From the NCBI RefSeq assembly GCF_003952365.1, contig NZ_CP034443.1, positions 2,163,001-2,227,000 on the forward strand: 64,000 nucleotides of DNA, read 5' to 3'. This document shows, piece by piece, positions 7,961 to 17,455 of this stretch. Under the pieces are notes generated by a model. It made no database searches. It was not told where the DNA came from and saw only the letters and a program-made list of their open reading frames with translations. The position numbers and the translations under genes were made by a program. The DNA comes from Mesorhizobium sp. M9A.F.Ca.ET.002.03.1.2. GTDB lineage: Bacteria; Pseudomonadota; Alphaproteobacteria; Rhizobiales; Rhizobiaceae. Each line of letters opens with the position of its first letter. The first letter of the stretch is position 1.

Positions 7961-9592
7961 TTACTCGCTGACGATGCCGACCGGCGCCGTCTCGATCCTG
8001 AACGCGGCCGAGATCAGCGCCTTGGTATAGTCGGTCTGCGGTCGCTCGAAAATCTGTTCGGAGGGGCCGGCCTCGACGATCTTGCCATTGCGCATGACGA
8101 TGACGTCGTTGGCAAGCGCGCGGATGACCTTCAGGTCGTGGCTGATGAACAGATAGGCGAGGTCGTGCTTGGCTTGCAGGCTGCGCAGAAGGTCGACCAC
8201 CTGCGCCTGCACACTCATGTCGAGCGCCGAGGTCGGCTCGTCCAGCATGACGAAGCGCGGGTTGAGCACCATGGCGCGGGCGATGGCGATACGCTGGCGC
8301 TGGCCGCCGGAAAATTCGTGCGGATAGCGATTGCGCGTGGCGGGATCGAGCCCGACTTCCCCGAGCACATCGACGATGCGCTTGTCGCGCTGATCGGGCG
8401 ACAGCTTCGGCTCGTGGATCCTCAGCCCCTCCTCGACGATCTCGGAGACCGACATGCGCGGGCTCAAGGACCCGAACGGATCCTGGAAGACGATCTGCAG
8501 CTCGCGTCGCAGCGGCCGCATGGCGTTGAAAGTCAGCTCGTTGATGTCGCGTCCGTTGAAATGAATGGTCCCGGTCGACGAGATCATCCTGGCCAGTGCC
8601 AGGCCAAGCGTCGTCTTGCCCGAGCCGGATTCGCCGACGACGCCGAGCGTCTGGCCGGCGCGCACGGTGACGTCGATGCCGTCGACAGCCTTCACATTGT
8701 CGACGGTGCGCCGGAAAAAGCCTTTTTTGATCGGAAACCAGACCTTGATGTCCTGGCCGGTCATGACTGGCTTGGCGGCGTGGTTGGCCGCCGGCGGCTT
8801 GCCCTTCGGTTCGGCGGCAAGCAGATGCCGCGTATAGGTATGCTGCGGGTTGGCGAAGATGTCTTTCGTCGGCCCGGTCTCGACGATCTTGCCCTTCGTC
8901 ATCACGCAGACCCGGTCGGTGATCTTCCTGACGATGCCGAGATCGTGGGTGATGAACAGCATCGACATGCCCTTGCGGCTCTTCAGCTCCGCGAGCAGTT
9001 CGAGGATCTGCGCCTGCACGGTGACGTCGAGTGCCGTCGTCGGCTCGTCGGCGATCAGCAGTTCCGGTTCGTTGGCCAGCGCCATGGCGATCATGACGCG
9101 CTGGCGCTGGCCGCCGGAAAGCTGATGCGGATAGGCGTCGAGCCGTTTCTCCGGCTCGCGGATGCCGACCTCGTTGAGCAGCTCCAGGGTGCGCGCCTTG
9201 GCTTGGCGGTCCCCCAGGCCCTGGTGCAGCGTCAGCACCTCGACGATCTGCTGCTCGACCGTGTGCAGCGGATTGAGCGAGGTCATCGGCTCCTGGAAGA
9301 TCATGGTGATCTTGTTGCCGCGCACGCGGCGCAATTCCTTCTCGTCGGTGGCGAGCAGGTCGGCGCCCTGGAACAGGATCTTTCCCGACGGATGGCTGGC
9401 GGCCGGATAGGGCAGCAGCTTCAGCACCGACAGCGCCGTGACCGACTTGCCGGAGCCGGATTCGCCGACCAGCGCCACCGTCTCGCCCTTGGCGATGTCG
9501 AACGAGATGTGGTCGACGGCCATCGACTGGCGGCCTTCCTGCGCGAAGGCGACGCTGAGGTCGCGGACGGAAAGGAGGGGGGCTTCGCTCAT
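7961..9592 (-). CDS. yejF: Peptide ABC transporter, double ATP-binding protein (YejF-like)
   Basis: A 543-residue protein with two complete ABC ATPase domains in one chain, energising peptide uptake across the inner membrane. Domain 1 has Walker A GESGSGKS at residues 43-50, signature [16 protein letters not shown] and Walker B LLIADEP. Domain 2 repeats [24 protein letters not shown] and FVMLDEP. Each is followed by the oligopeptide-transporter C-terminal region ([14 protein letters not shown] and [14 protein letters not shown]). The fused layout is that of YejF. ATG 9592 overlaps the stop of the permease gene upstream by 4 nt, indicating translational coupling. It is the last gene of the five-gene operon. 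Confidence 0.92.
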   Translation of the reverse strand: MSEAPLLSVRDLSVAFAQEGRQSMAVDHISFDIAKGETVALVGESGSGKSVTALSVLKLLPYPAASHPSGKILFQGADLLATDEKELRRVRGNKITMIFQEPMTSLNPLHTVEQQIVEVLTLHQGLGDRQAKARTLELLNEVGIREPEKRLDAYPHQLSGGQRQRVMIAMALANEPELLIADEPTTALDVTVQAQILELLAELKSRKGMSMLFITHDLGIVRKITDRVCVMTKGKIVETGPTKDIFANPQHTYTRHLLAAEPKGKPPAANHAAKPVMTGQDIKVWFPIKKGFFRRTVDNVKAVDGIDVTVRAGQTLGVVGESGSGKTTLGLALARMISSTGTIHFNGRDINELTFNAMRPLRRELQIVFQDPFGSLSPRMSVSEIVEEGLRIHEPKLSPDQRDKRIVDVLGEVGLDPATRNRYPHEFSGGQRQRIAIARAMVLNPRFVMLDEPTSALDMSVQAQVVDLLRSLQAKHDLAYLFISHDLKVIRALANDVIVMRNGKIVEAGPSEQIFERPQTDYTKALISAAFRIETAPVGIVSE

Positions 9593-10728
9593 CTGAACGT
9601 CTTGCGCGGATCGAAGGCGTCGCGGGTCGCCTCGCCGACGAAAACCAGCAGCGACAGCATCAGCGAGATGACGACGAAGCCGGAAATGCCCAGCCACGGC
9701 GCGTTGAGGTTGCGCTGGGCCTGCTTCAGGAGCTCGCCCAGCGAGGCGGAGCCGGGCGGCAGGCCGAAGCCGAGATAATCGAGCGAGGTCAGCGTCGAGA
9801 TCGAGCCGCTGAGCAGGAAGGGCAGGAAGGTCAGCGTCGCCACCATGGCGTTGGGCAGCAGATGCCGGAACATGATGGTGCCGTTGGACACGCCGAGCGC
9901 GCGGGCCGCGTTGACATATTCGAAGTTGCGGGCGCGCAGGAACTCGGCCCGCACCACGCCGACCAGCGCCACCCAGGAGAACAGCAGCATCAGCCCGAGC
10001 AGGATGAAAAAGCCGGGCGGCAGGATGGCGGCGACGATCAGCAGGAGATAGAGCACCGGGATCGCCGACCAGATCTCTATGAAGCGCTGGAACAGAAGGT
10101 CGGTCCAGCCGCCGAAATAGCCCTGCAACGCGCCGGCCATCACGCCGATCAGCGCCGAGCCGGCGGTGAGGATCAGGCCGAACAGCACCGAGACCCTGAA
10201 TCCGTAGATGACGCGCGCCAGCACGTCGCGTGCCTGGTCGTCGGTGCCCAGCCAGTTCCAGTTGCCGACGACGCAGTTGGGGTCGGCGGCACCTTGCGGA
10301 TACTGGTTGCACCGCGTCTTGGCGTCATAGAGCCAGGACGGCTTGGTGGGCGCCGCCTCGGGGATGGCGTTGTTGACGGTTCGGTAGGAGTAGCGGACCG
10401 GCGGCCAGATCATCCAGCCATGGGCATTGATCTCGTCCTGGATGACCGGGTCGCGATAATCGGTGACCGCATAGAAGCCGCCGAACTTCTCCTCGGGATA
10501 AGCGACCAGGACCGGAAACAGAATCTCGCCCTTGTAGGAAACGAGGACCGGTTTGTCGTTGGCGATCCATTCGGAAAACAGCGACAGCACGAAAAGCACG
10601 AGGAATATCCACAACGACCAATGGCCGCGCCGGTTGGCCCTGAAGTTCTGCAGGCGCCGCTTGTTGAGCGGCGACAGCCAAGGTCGGGCAATCCGGTCCG
10701 GTGCCGTTTCGACCGCGGTCTGCGTCAT
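9589..10728 (-). CDS. yejE: Peptide ABC transporter permease (YejE-like)
   Basis: A 379-residue inner-membrane permease. One N-terminal helix (WIFLVLFVLSLFSEWIA) is followed by a ~110-residue periplasmic segment with two cysteines (CNQYP, NCVVGN) and then WLGTDDQARDVLARVIYG. Five further helices follow, with the EAA-type loop EFLRARNFEYVNAARALGVS contacting the ATPase. The long periplasmic insert and the C-terminus (EATRDAFDPRKTF) match YejE rather than the shorter DppC/OppC. It is translationally coupled on both sides: its start overlaps the yejB-like stop (TGATG) and its stop overlaps the yejF-like start. Confidence 0.92.
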   Translation of the reverse strand: MTQTAVETAPDRIARPWLSPLNKRRLQNFRANRRGHWSLWIFLVLFVLSLFSEWIANDKPVLVSYKGEILFPVLVAYPEEKFGGFYAVTDYRDPVIQDEINAHGWMIWPPVRYSYRTVNNAIPEAAPTKPSWLYDAKTRCNQYPQGAADPNCVVGNWNWLGTDDQARDVLARVIYGFRVSVLFGLILTAGSALIGVMAGALQGYFGGWTDLLFQRFIEIWSAIPVLYLLLIVAAILPPGFFILLGLMLLFSWVALVGVVRAEFLRARNFEYVNAARALGVSNGTIMFRHLLPNAMVATLTFLPFLLSGSISTLTSLDYLGFGLPPGSASLGELLKQAQRNLNAPWLGISGFVVISLMLSLLVFVGEATRDAFDPRKTFR

Positions 10729-11825
10729 CAGACGTCTCTCCGCTCGAAGTCGATGCGCGGGTCGACCCAGGTATAGATCAGGTCGGACAGCAGCCCGACA
10801 AACAGGCCAAGAAGCGAGAAGATGTAGAGATTGGCGAATACCACCGGATAGTCGCGCTCGACCACCGACCTGAAGCCGAGAAGGCCGAGGCCGTCGAGTG
10901 AAAAGATGTTCTCGATCAGCAGCGAGCCGGTGAAGAAGGCCGAGATGAAGGCGCCCGGAAAACCGGCGACGACGATCAGCATGGCGTTGCGGAAGACGTG
11001 CCCGTAGAGGACCTGCCGTTCCGACAGGCCCTTGGCGCGCGCAGTCACCACATACTGCTTGCGGATTTCCTCGAGGAACGAATTCTTGGTCAGAAGCGTC
11101 GTCGTGGCGAAGGCCGACAGCACCAGCGCGGTCAGCGGCAAGGTCATGTGCCAGAAATAGTCGACAATCCGCGCCGGCCAGGACAGCTGGTCCCAATTGT
11201 CGGAGGTGATGCCGCGCAGCGGGAACCAGTCATAGAACGATCCGCCGGCAAACAGCACCATCAGCAGGATGCCGAACAGGAAGCCCGGGATGGCGTACCC
11301 GACAATGACGACGCCGCTGGTCCAGACGTCGAATGCCGAGCCGTCCTTGACGGCCTTGCGGATGCCGAGCGGGATCGAGATCAGGTAGGACAGGAGCGTG
11401 ATCCACAGTCCGATCGAGATCGACACCGGCATCTTCTCCAGGATCAGATCGATCACTGAAATGTCACGGAAATAGCTGTCGCCGAAATCGAACCTGGCAT
11501 AGTTCCACAGCATCATGCCGAAGCGCTCGAGCGGCGGCTTGTCGAAGCCGAACTGCTTTTCCAGCTTGGTGATGAATTCGGGGTCGAGCCCTTGCGCGCC
11601 GCGATATTTCGAGCTGACCTCGCCGGCCGCATCGAAACTACTGCCGCCCGCGTCCCCACCGCCACCGCCGCCGAGGCGGTCGCTGCCGCCCTGGTTCGTC
11701 AGCCTGGCGATGACCTGCTCGACCGGCCCGCCCGGTGCGAACTGGATGACGGCGAAGGATATTGCCATGATGCCGAACAGGGTCGGGATCATCAGCAGGA
11801 TGCGGCGCAGGATGTAGGCGCCCAT
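10728..11825 (-). CDS. yejB: Peptide ABC transporter permease (YejB-like)
   Basis: A 365-residue inner-membrane permease that pairs with the YejE-like protein. It starts [20 protein letters not shown], typical of DppB/YejB permeases. It carries a glycine-rich periplasmic insert ([18 protein letters not shown], residues ~47-64), then [20 protein letters not shown]. The EAA loop [17 protein letters not shown] precedes the last helices, and the C-terminus is [12 protein letters not shown]. Length is close to E. coli YejB. The glycine-rich run is a low-complexity expansion within an otherwise regular permease. The binding-protein gene lies 30 nt upstream. Confidence 0.92.
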   Translation of the reverse strand: MGAYILRRILLMIPTLFGIMAISFAVIQFAPGGPVEQVIARLTNQGGSDRLGGGGGGDAGGSSFDAAGEVSSKYRGAQGLDPEFITKLEKQFGFDKPPLERFGMMLWNYARFDFGDSYFRDISVIDLILEKMPVSISIGLWITLLSYLISIPLGIRKAVKDGSAFDVWTSGVVIVGYAIPGFLFGILLMVLFAGGSFYDWFPLRGITSDNWDQLSWPARIVDYFWHMTLPLTALVLSAFATTTLLTKNSFLEEIRKQYVVTARAKGLSERQVLYGHVFRNAMLIVVAGFPGAFISAFFTGSLLIENIFSLDGLGLLGFRSVVERDYPVVFANLYIFSLLGLFVGLLSDLIYTWVDPRIDFERRDV

Positions 11826-11855
11826 CAGGCCCTCTGCGTACTTTGAGCGAAAATT

Positions 11856-13742
11856 TCAGGCTTTGCCAATTTTTGCCGCCTTGTGCTTGTCGAACCACCA
11901 CAGCGCCTCGACCGGAAAGCCGAAATCGGGCTTCTGCTCGGGAAAGCCGAACATGTCCCAATAGGCGGTTCGGTGATTCGTGAGGTGATATGTTGGAATC
12001 CAGTCGAGCCGCGCGCGCAAGACCCGATCGAGTGCTTTGAGCGCCGTGACGAGGCCGATCCGGCTCTGCGCCTTGCCGGCTGCCTCGATCAGCGCGTCGA
12101 TTGCCTTGCTTTCCGTACCGGGATAGTTGCGCATCCCCGGCGTCTTCGCCATCCGGGAGTCGTAGAGGATTTCCAGGCCGTCGGCGGTGGGCGTCGCCCC
12201 GATCGACCAGGCAAGCATGTTGAGATCGAAGTCGAAATTGCTCTGCCGCGCTTCGTACTGCGTCGAATCGACCTGCCGGATCGAGGCGTCGATCCCGATC
12301 GCCTTCATATTCTCGGCCCATGGCGTGAAAATGCGCACGAGGCCATCATCCTCGGCCAGCATTTCCACCCGCAGTCGCTCGTCCTTTTCGTTGACGACGA
12401 AATTGCCCGCTCGCTTCCAGCCGGCCTCAGTAAGCAGTCTCGAAGCCTCGCGCAGCAGCTTGCGGTCGTGACCCGAACCGTCGGAGACGGGCTGCATCAC
12501 CGGTTCGCCGAAGGTTTCCGGCGGCAACTCGGCTCGGAACGGCTCCAGCAGGGCCAATTCCTCGGGCGAGGGCAGGCCCTCGGCCTTGTAATCCGACCGC
12601 TCGAAGTTCGATTGCGAGCGCTCGTAGGCGCCGTAAAACAGAACCCGTTTGGTCCATTCGAAATCGAAGCAATTGGCGATCGCCCGTCTCACGCGGACAT
12701 CGCGGAATTGCGGACGGCGCTGGTTCAGCGCCATAGCCTGCATGGATGGCGTTTTTTCACCGGGAAATTCGCGTTTGACGACCCTGCCGTCCTTCAGCGC
12801 CGGAAAGTCGTAACCGGTCGCCCATACCCGCGCGGTAAATTCCTCGCGAAAATGCGTGTCGCCTTTCTTCAGGGCTTCAAACGCTGCCTGGCGATTGTTG
12901 TAAAAGTCGATACGGATGCGGTCGAAATTGTAGAGGCCGCGGTTCACCGCCAGGTCGCGGCCCCAATAGTCGGCGACGCGTTCATATTCGACTGTCTGTC
13001 CGGCGGCCACGCGCCCTATCTTGTATGGTCCGGAGCTGAGCGGCGGTTTCATCGTCGAGGCATCGAATTCATTGGCCGTATAAAAGGCCTTGGACACGAT
13101 CGGCATTGCGACGACCGCAAGGATATTCTGCGCGGACTGTTTGCCGTTGAAGGTGAGGTCGACGGTAACCGGATCGACCGCGACCGCTTCCGTCATATGC
13201 CGCAACGCCTGGGAAAGGTTCGGATGGCCTTTGTCCTTGTAAAGCGTCAACGCGAAGGCAATGTCTTCAGCCGTCAGTGGCGAACCGTCGTGGAAGCGCG
13301 CTTGCGGTCGCAGGCTGAAGCGGAAGCCGTTGCGGTCATCCGACAGGGTAACGGACTCGGCAAGCAGGCCATAGACCGCGTCCGGCTCGTCGAGCGCGCT
13401 CGCCATCAGCGAATCGAAACAGAGTTCCGTGCGCGGCGGCGAGTCCCCTCTCAACACCAGGGAATTCAACGTGTTGAACGTCAGGAAGCTCTGATTGAAG
13501 GTGGAATTCGGCGGTGCGAAATTCATCTGGCCGCCTTTTGGCGCATCGACATTCACATAGTCGAAATGCGTGAAGTCAGCCTTGTATTTGAGATCGCCGA
13601 AGGCCGACAGGCCGTGCAGTTTTACGCCGGTCGGGATGGTGGCGAAGGCCCGGCCGGGCAGCAGCGCCGCTGCCGTGGCCGCGACGCTGAGCGCCAGAAA
13701 GTCGCGGCGGGCCAGAGAGTCGCGGCGGGGGAGCGCCGCCAT
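11856..13742 (-). CDS. Peptide-binding protein (YejA-like), Tat-type signal
   Basis: A 628-residue periplasmic extracytoplasmic solute-binding protein of family 5, presenting peptides to the YejBEF-type permease. The N-terminus carries a twin-arginine signal (LARRDFLALSVAATAAALLPGRAFA), so it probably leaves the cell folded through Tat. The mature part has the YejA hallmarks HGLSAFGDLKYKADFTHFDY, VNVDAPKGGQM and LCFDSLMA. Its start overlaps the stop of the paralogous gene upstream (TGATG), so both are translated in tandem. The paralog at 13742-15619 carries an ordinary Sec signal instead. Confidence 0.92.
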   Translation of the reverse strand: MAALPRRDSLARRDFLALSVAATAAALLPGRAFATIPTGVKLHGLSAFGDLKYKADFTHFDYVNVDAPKGGQMNFAPPNSTFNQSFLTFNTLNSLVLRGDSPPRTELCFDSLMASALDEPDAVYGLLAESVTLSDDRNGFRFSLRPQARFHDGSPLTAEDIAFALTLYKDKGHPNLSQALRHMTEAVAVDPVTVDLTFNGKQSAQNILAVVAMPIVSKAFYTANEFDASTMKPPLSSGPYKIGRVAAGQTVEYERVADYWGRDLAVNRGLYNFDRIRIDFYNNRQAAFEALKKGDTHFREEFTARVWATGYDFPALKDGRVVKREFPGEKTPSMQAMALNQRRPQFRDVRVRRAIANCFDFEWTKRVLFYGAYERSQSNFERSDYKAEGLPSPEELALLEPFRAELPPETFGEPVMQPVSDGSGHDRKLLREASRLLTEAGWKRAGNFVVNEKDERLRVEMLAEDDGLVRIFTPWAENMKAIGIDASIRQVDSTQYEARQSNFDFDLNMLAWSIGATPTADGLEILYDSRMAKTPGMRNYPGTESKAIDALIEAAGKAQSRIGLVTALKALDRVLRARLDWIPTYHLTNHRTAYWDMFGFPEQKPDFGFPVEALWWFDKHKAAKIGKA

Positions 13743-15619
13743 CAATTGCCACTCTTGTATTTTGCTGCCAGCGCTTTTTCCTTGTCCTTGTCGATCCACC
13801 AGGAATCGATGTCGGCGCCGACATAGGCGGGTTGCTTGTCGGGAATGCCGAACTTGTTCCAGTAGGCCAGCCAGACCACCGGTCTGTGCCATTGCGGCAC
13901 CACATAGTAGCTCCACAGCAGAACCCGGTCGAGCGCATGGGTGGCGGCAACCAGATCGTCGCGATCGGTGGCGAAGATGACGCGGTCGACCAGCGCGTCG
14001 ACCACCGGGTTCTTGATGCCCATCAGATTGCGGGAGCCAGGTGCATCGGCGGCTTTTGAACTCCAGAAATCGCGCTGCTCGTTGCCGGGGGAATCCGACT
14101 GTCCGAACATCCCCGTCACCACGTCGAAGTCGAAGCCGCGGGTGCGGTTGACATATTGGCTGGGGTCGACGATGCGAAGCGCTGCATCGATGCCGATCTT
14201 GCGCAAATTGTCGACATAGGGATTGGCGATCACCTCGTCGCTCGGGTCCCGTCCGAGGATTTCCAGCTTGAACTGGTGGCCGGTCTCGGCATTGACCATC
14301 TTGCCGCCCTTGATGACCCAGCCGGCCTGGGCGAAGAGGTCAACCGCAGCCTTCAGATATTTGCGCTCGGCCTGTGGGGAATCGTAGACCGGCAGCTTGA
14401 ATTCCTTTGTAAACAGCTCCGGCGGCAGCTTGTCTCGATACTGCTCGAGGATCTCCAGCTCCTTGCCTTGCGGCAGGCCGCTCGATGCCAGTTCCGTGCC
14501 TTGGAAATAACTGCTCGTACGGGTGTTGAGGCCGAAGAACAGCGTGCGGTTCATGCTTTCGAAATCGAGCACGTAGGTCAGCGCCTCGCGTACTCGGCGA
14601 TCCTGAAATTGCGGGCGCCGCAGATTGAGTACGAAACCCTGCATCGGCTCGGGCGTTTCGGTCTTGAATTCCTTCTTGATGACGTCGCCTTGCTTGATCG
14701 CGGGGAAATTATAGGCCGTCGACCAGCGTCTGGAACTGTTTTCCGCCTGGATGTCCTCAAGTCCGCCCTTGGTGAACGCCTGCCAAGCCGCGTTCTCATC
14801 GAGAATATAGGTGAAACGCTGCGTGTCGAAATTCTCGCGGCCGATCTTCACCGGCAGCTTGGCCGCCCAGTAGTCGGGCACGCGCTGCCAGACGATTTCC
14901 GAACCCGGCTTGAAGCTGGCGATCTTGTAGGCGGCGGAGCCGAGCGGCGGCTCCTGCGTCGGCCTGGTGACGTCGCGCTTCTTGCCTTTGGCGTCGGTGC
15001 CTTCCCACCAGTGCTTCGGCAGCACGACGAGATCGCCAATGATTTTCGGCAGCTCCCGATTACCCTTCTGGTCGAAATGGAACTCGACCTCGCGGTCCGA
15101 GATCGCGACGGCATCGGTGACGTTTTCGAAATAGCGGCTGTATTGCGGGCTGTTGGCCTTCAGCACCTGGAACGACCAGATCACGTCGTCGGTGGTGATC
15201 GGCTTGCCGTCATGCCACTTCGCCCGCGGGTCGAGACGGTAGGTAACCGAGGAATAGTCGTCCGGATGTTTGTAGGCGTCGGCGATCAGCGGATGACTGA
15301 CGCTGCCCTCGTCGGTCGCCTGCTCCATCAGCGTATCGTAGAGCAGCCCGCCGCCGAACGGGACGAAGCCGGCGGCGAAGGTCCCCTGGACAATATAGGG
15401 GTTGAAGCTGTCGAACGTGCCGGGCGCCACCGAATTCAGCGTGCCGCCCTTCGGCGCGTCCGGATTGACGTAGTCGTAGTGCTGGAAGTTGTCGCCATAT
15501 TTGGATTCGCCGATCAGCGACGAGGTGGTACGCCATTCCTGGGCGAACGCTGCCTGAAGGCCGCCGGCCAAAGCGGCCACAACCAGCACCGATCTGAGAA
15601 ACGTTCGGCCAACCGTCAT
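13742..15619 (-). CDS. yejA: Peptide-binding protein (YejA-like), Sec-type signal
   Basis: A 625-residue periplasmic solute-binding protein and first gene of the peptide transporter operon. It has a Sec signal peptide (MTVGRTFLRSVLVVAALAGGLQAAFAQ, cleavage after AFA). The mature protein shows FQHYDYVNPDAPKGGTLN, GGGLLYDTLMEQ and the internal motif YILDENAAWQAF. It is similar throughout to the next gene, pointing to an old tandem duplication. YejA proteins feed oligopeptides, and in enterobacteria microcin C-type peptides, to YejBEF; the ligand here is unknown. The promoter probably lies in the ~100 nt between this start and the cycM terminator. Confidence 0.92.
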   Translation of the reverse strand: MTVGRTFLRSVLVVAALAGGLQAAFAQEWRTTSSLIGESKYGDNFQHYDYVNPDAPKGGTLNSVAPGTFDSFNPYIVQGTFAAGFVPFGGGLLYDTLMEQATDEGSVSHPLIADAYKHPDDYSSVTYRLDPRAKWHDGKPITTDDVIWSFQVLKANSPQYSRYFENVTDAVAISDREVEFHFDQKGNRELPKIIGDLVVLPKHWWEGTDAKGKKRDVTRPTQEPPLGSAAYKIASFKPGSEIVWQRVPDYWAAKLPVKIGRENFDTQRFTYILDENAAWQAFTKGGLEDIQAENSSRRWSTAYNFPAIKQGDVIKKEFKTETPEPMQGFVLNLRRPQFQDRRVREALTYVLDFESMNRTLFFGLNTRTSSYFQGTELASSGLPQGKELEILEQYRDKLPPELFTKEFKLPVYDSPQAERKYLKAAVDLFAQAGWVIKGGKMVNAETGHQFKLEILGRDPSDEVIANPYVDNLRKIGIDAALRIVDPSQYVNRTRGFDFDVVTGMFGQSDSPGNEQRDFWSSKAADAPGSRNLMGIKNPVVDALVDRVIFATDRDDLVAATHALDRVLLWSYYVVPQWHRPVVWLAYWNKFGIPDKQPAYVGADIDSWWIDKDKEKALAAKYKSGN

Positions 15620-15721
15620 GCCTTCTCCTCTTTGCGATAGCTGTCGGACAATCTAGATCATTTGACGCTCATGAAAACCGCGACAGGCCGGCTTTGTCGC
15701 CGCACATGCGCTTTTCCCATT

Positions 15722-15750
15722 AAAAAAGCCGGGCTGAACCCGGCTTTTCT
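15722..15750 (-). terminator. Intrinsic terminator of cycM
   Basis: A 10-bp stem (AAAAGCCGGG/CCCGGCTTTT, loop CTGAA). Read on the minus strand it is followed by a run of six T. It lies 25 nt beyond the cycM stop codon and separates cycM from the peptide transporter operon. Confidence 0.85.
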
Positions 15751-15774
15751 AGGGATATGTCCATGACAATTGCG

Positions 15775-16506
15775 TTATTGGGCCGGTGCCGCCGGTGCTT
15801 CACCCTCAGGCGGCTTGGCCGGCGCCTCGCCCTCGGCCGGCGCTGCACCCTCCGCGGGCTTGGCCGGTGCCGCACCCTCTGCCGGTGCTTCACCTTCGGC
15901 CGGCTTGGCCGGCGCCGCGCCTTCGGCGGGCGCTGCCGCATCGGCCGAAGCGCCAGGCGTCGGCAACGGCTTGGGACTGTCCGACAGCGTGCGCAGATAG
16001 GCGATGACGTTGGCGCGGTCCTCGTCCTTCGGCAGGCCGGCGAAGCTCATCGCCGTGCCCTTCACGAGCTTCTTCGGCGAGGTGAGGAAGTGGTTGAGGT
16101 TGTCGTAGGTCCACTTCTCGGCGCCGTCTTTGGAAAACTCCTTCATGCCGCCAGAATAGGCGAAGCCCGCATGCTCGGCGACCGGGCGGTCGACGATGTC
16201 CCACAGATCGGGGCCGACCTTGTTCGGACCACCCTTCTCGCCAGAATGGCAGGCCTGGCACTTCTTGAATACGGCGGCACCCGCTTCGGCATTGGCGTTG
16301 GCCAGCAGGTCGGCGATCGGCTTGGCTTCCGCCGCCGGGGCTGCCGGGCCGCCCTCGGCGGGCTCCTCGGTTGCCTCGATGGCGAAGCCGGGCTTTTCCG
16401 GTGTGGGGGAGGCGAACAGCGCATCGGACACAATGCCGACCGAGAAGACGACGAACACGGTTCCCAGCAGCCCGCCGATCAGCTTGTTGATTTCGAAAGA
16501 GTCCAT
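15775..16506 (-). CDS. cycM: Membrane-anchored cytochrome c (CycM) with repeat tail
   Basis: A 243-residue c-type cytochrome carrying electrons from the bc1 complex to a terminal oxidase at the periplasmic face. An N-terminal signal anchor (residues ~8-30, INKLIGGLLGTVFVVFSVGI) is followed by an acidic alanine/proline linker. The haem motif CQACH sits in FKKCQACHSGEKGG, and the Met ligand is in KGTAMSFAGL. After RANVIAYLRTL, where the cytochrome fold ends, comes a ~65-residue tail of PAEGAAPAKPAEGE-type repeats. ATG 16506 (MDSFEIN) is chosen because the anchor follows directly. It is divergent from kdsB and followed by an intrinsic terminator. Confidence 0.93.
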   Translation of the reverse strand: MDSFEINKLIGGLLGTVFVVFSVGIVSDALFASPTPEKPGFAIEATEEPAEGGPAAPAAEAKPIADLLANANAEAGAAVFKKCQACHSGEKGGPNKVGPDLWDIVDRPVAEHAGFAYSGGMKEFSKDGAEKWTYDNLNHFLTSPKKLVKGTAMSFAGLPKDEDRANVIAYLRTLSDSPKPLPTPGASADAAAPAEGAAPAKPAEGEAPAEGAAPAKPAEGAAPAEGEAPAKPPEGEAPAAPAQ

Positions 16507-16698
16507 ACGCCCCAGGCTCCCTTTTCCGGCGGACCGATCCGTCCACTCCGTCCGTCGGTAATCGTGAACCACCTCGCGAGGCGGTCAAATCGGGCGGAAA
16601 CTAGGTCTTTTGCTCTGGCGTTGCAACACCTATAAGGGCGCTTCCAGTGAGACCTTTTGCCACTTTTCCCGTCCTCTTTCGAACGCTTCGTCATCCCG

Positions 16699-17427
16699 AT
16701 GTCCACGCTCATCCTCATCCCGGCCCGCATGGCCTCGACCCGCCTGCCGGGCAAGCCGCTGGCCGACATCGCCGGCGCTCCGATGATCGTCCATGTCGCC
16801 CGCCGCGCCGCCGAGGCCAGGCTCGGCCGGGTGGTGGTCGCCACCGATACGACAAGCGTCGCCGAAGCGGTGCGCGCGCACGGTTTCGAGGCGGTGATGA
16901 CGCGGGCGGATCACGAATCGGGCTCCGACCGCATCTTCGAGGCACTGGCCACGCTCGACCCCGGGCGCAAGGTCGAAACAATCGTCAATGTCCAAGGCGA
17001 CCTGCCGACCATCGATCCCGACATCATCAACGCCGCGCTGAGGCCTTTCGAGGATGCGGCCGTCGACATCGCCACGCTCGGCATCGAGATCGTCCGCGAC
17101 GAGGAAAAGACCAATCCGAACGTCGTCAAGATCGTCGGCTCGCCGCTGTCGGGGACACGGCTGCGGGCGCTCTATTTCACCCGCGCCACGGCACCATGGG
17201 GCGAGGGGCCGCTCTATCACCACATCGGCCTCTATGCCTATCGCCGCGCCGCGCTCGAACGCTTCGTCGCACTGAAGCCGTCGCCGCTGGAACGGCGCGA
17301 GAAGCTCGAGCAGTTGCGGGCGCTGGAGGCCGGCATGCGCATCGACGCCGAGATCGTGCGGTCCGCACCGTTCGGCGTCGACACGCCGGACGACCTTGAA
17401 CGCGCCAGAAGCATCCTTTCAACCTGA
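16699..17427 (+). CDS. kdsB: 3-deoxy-manno-octulosonate cytidylyltransferase
   Basis: A 242-residue cytosolic enzyme that activates Kdo with CTP to CMP-Kdo for inner-core lipopolysaccharide synthesis. The N-terminal nucleotide-binding motif [16 protein letters not shown] is complete. [23 protein letters not shown] and the metal-site motif [10 protein letters not shown] follow, with [11 protein letters not shown] and KLEQLRALE in the second half. Length is normal for KdsB. ATG 16699 is chosen because the family starts [10 protein letters not shown]. pheA starts 28 nt beyond the stop, so the two are probably one transcription unit. Confidence 0.95.
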   Translation: MSTLILIPARMASTRLPGKPLADIAGAPMIVHVARRAAEARLGRVVVATDTTSVAEAVRAHGFEAVMTRADHESGSDRIFEALATLDPGRKVETIVNVQGDLPTIDPDIINAALRPFEDAAVDIATLGIEIVRDEEKTNPNVVKIVGSPLSGTRLRALYFTRATAPWGEGPLYHHIGLYAYRRAALERFVALKPSPLERREKLEQLRALEAGMRIDAEIVRSAPFGVDTPDDLERARSILST

Positions 17428-17455
17428 GACATTTGGTCAATCCGAGACATTTGGC

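Noticed and set aside
17424..17454. Tandem GAGACATTTGG before pheA
   Set aside because: Could be a site for translation or regulation, but a simple 20-bp duplication explains it and no known motif fits.
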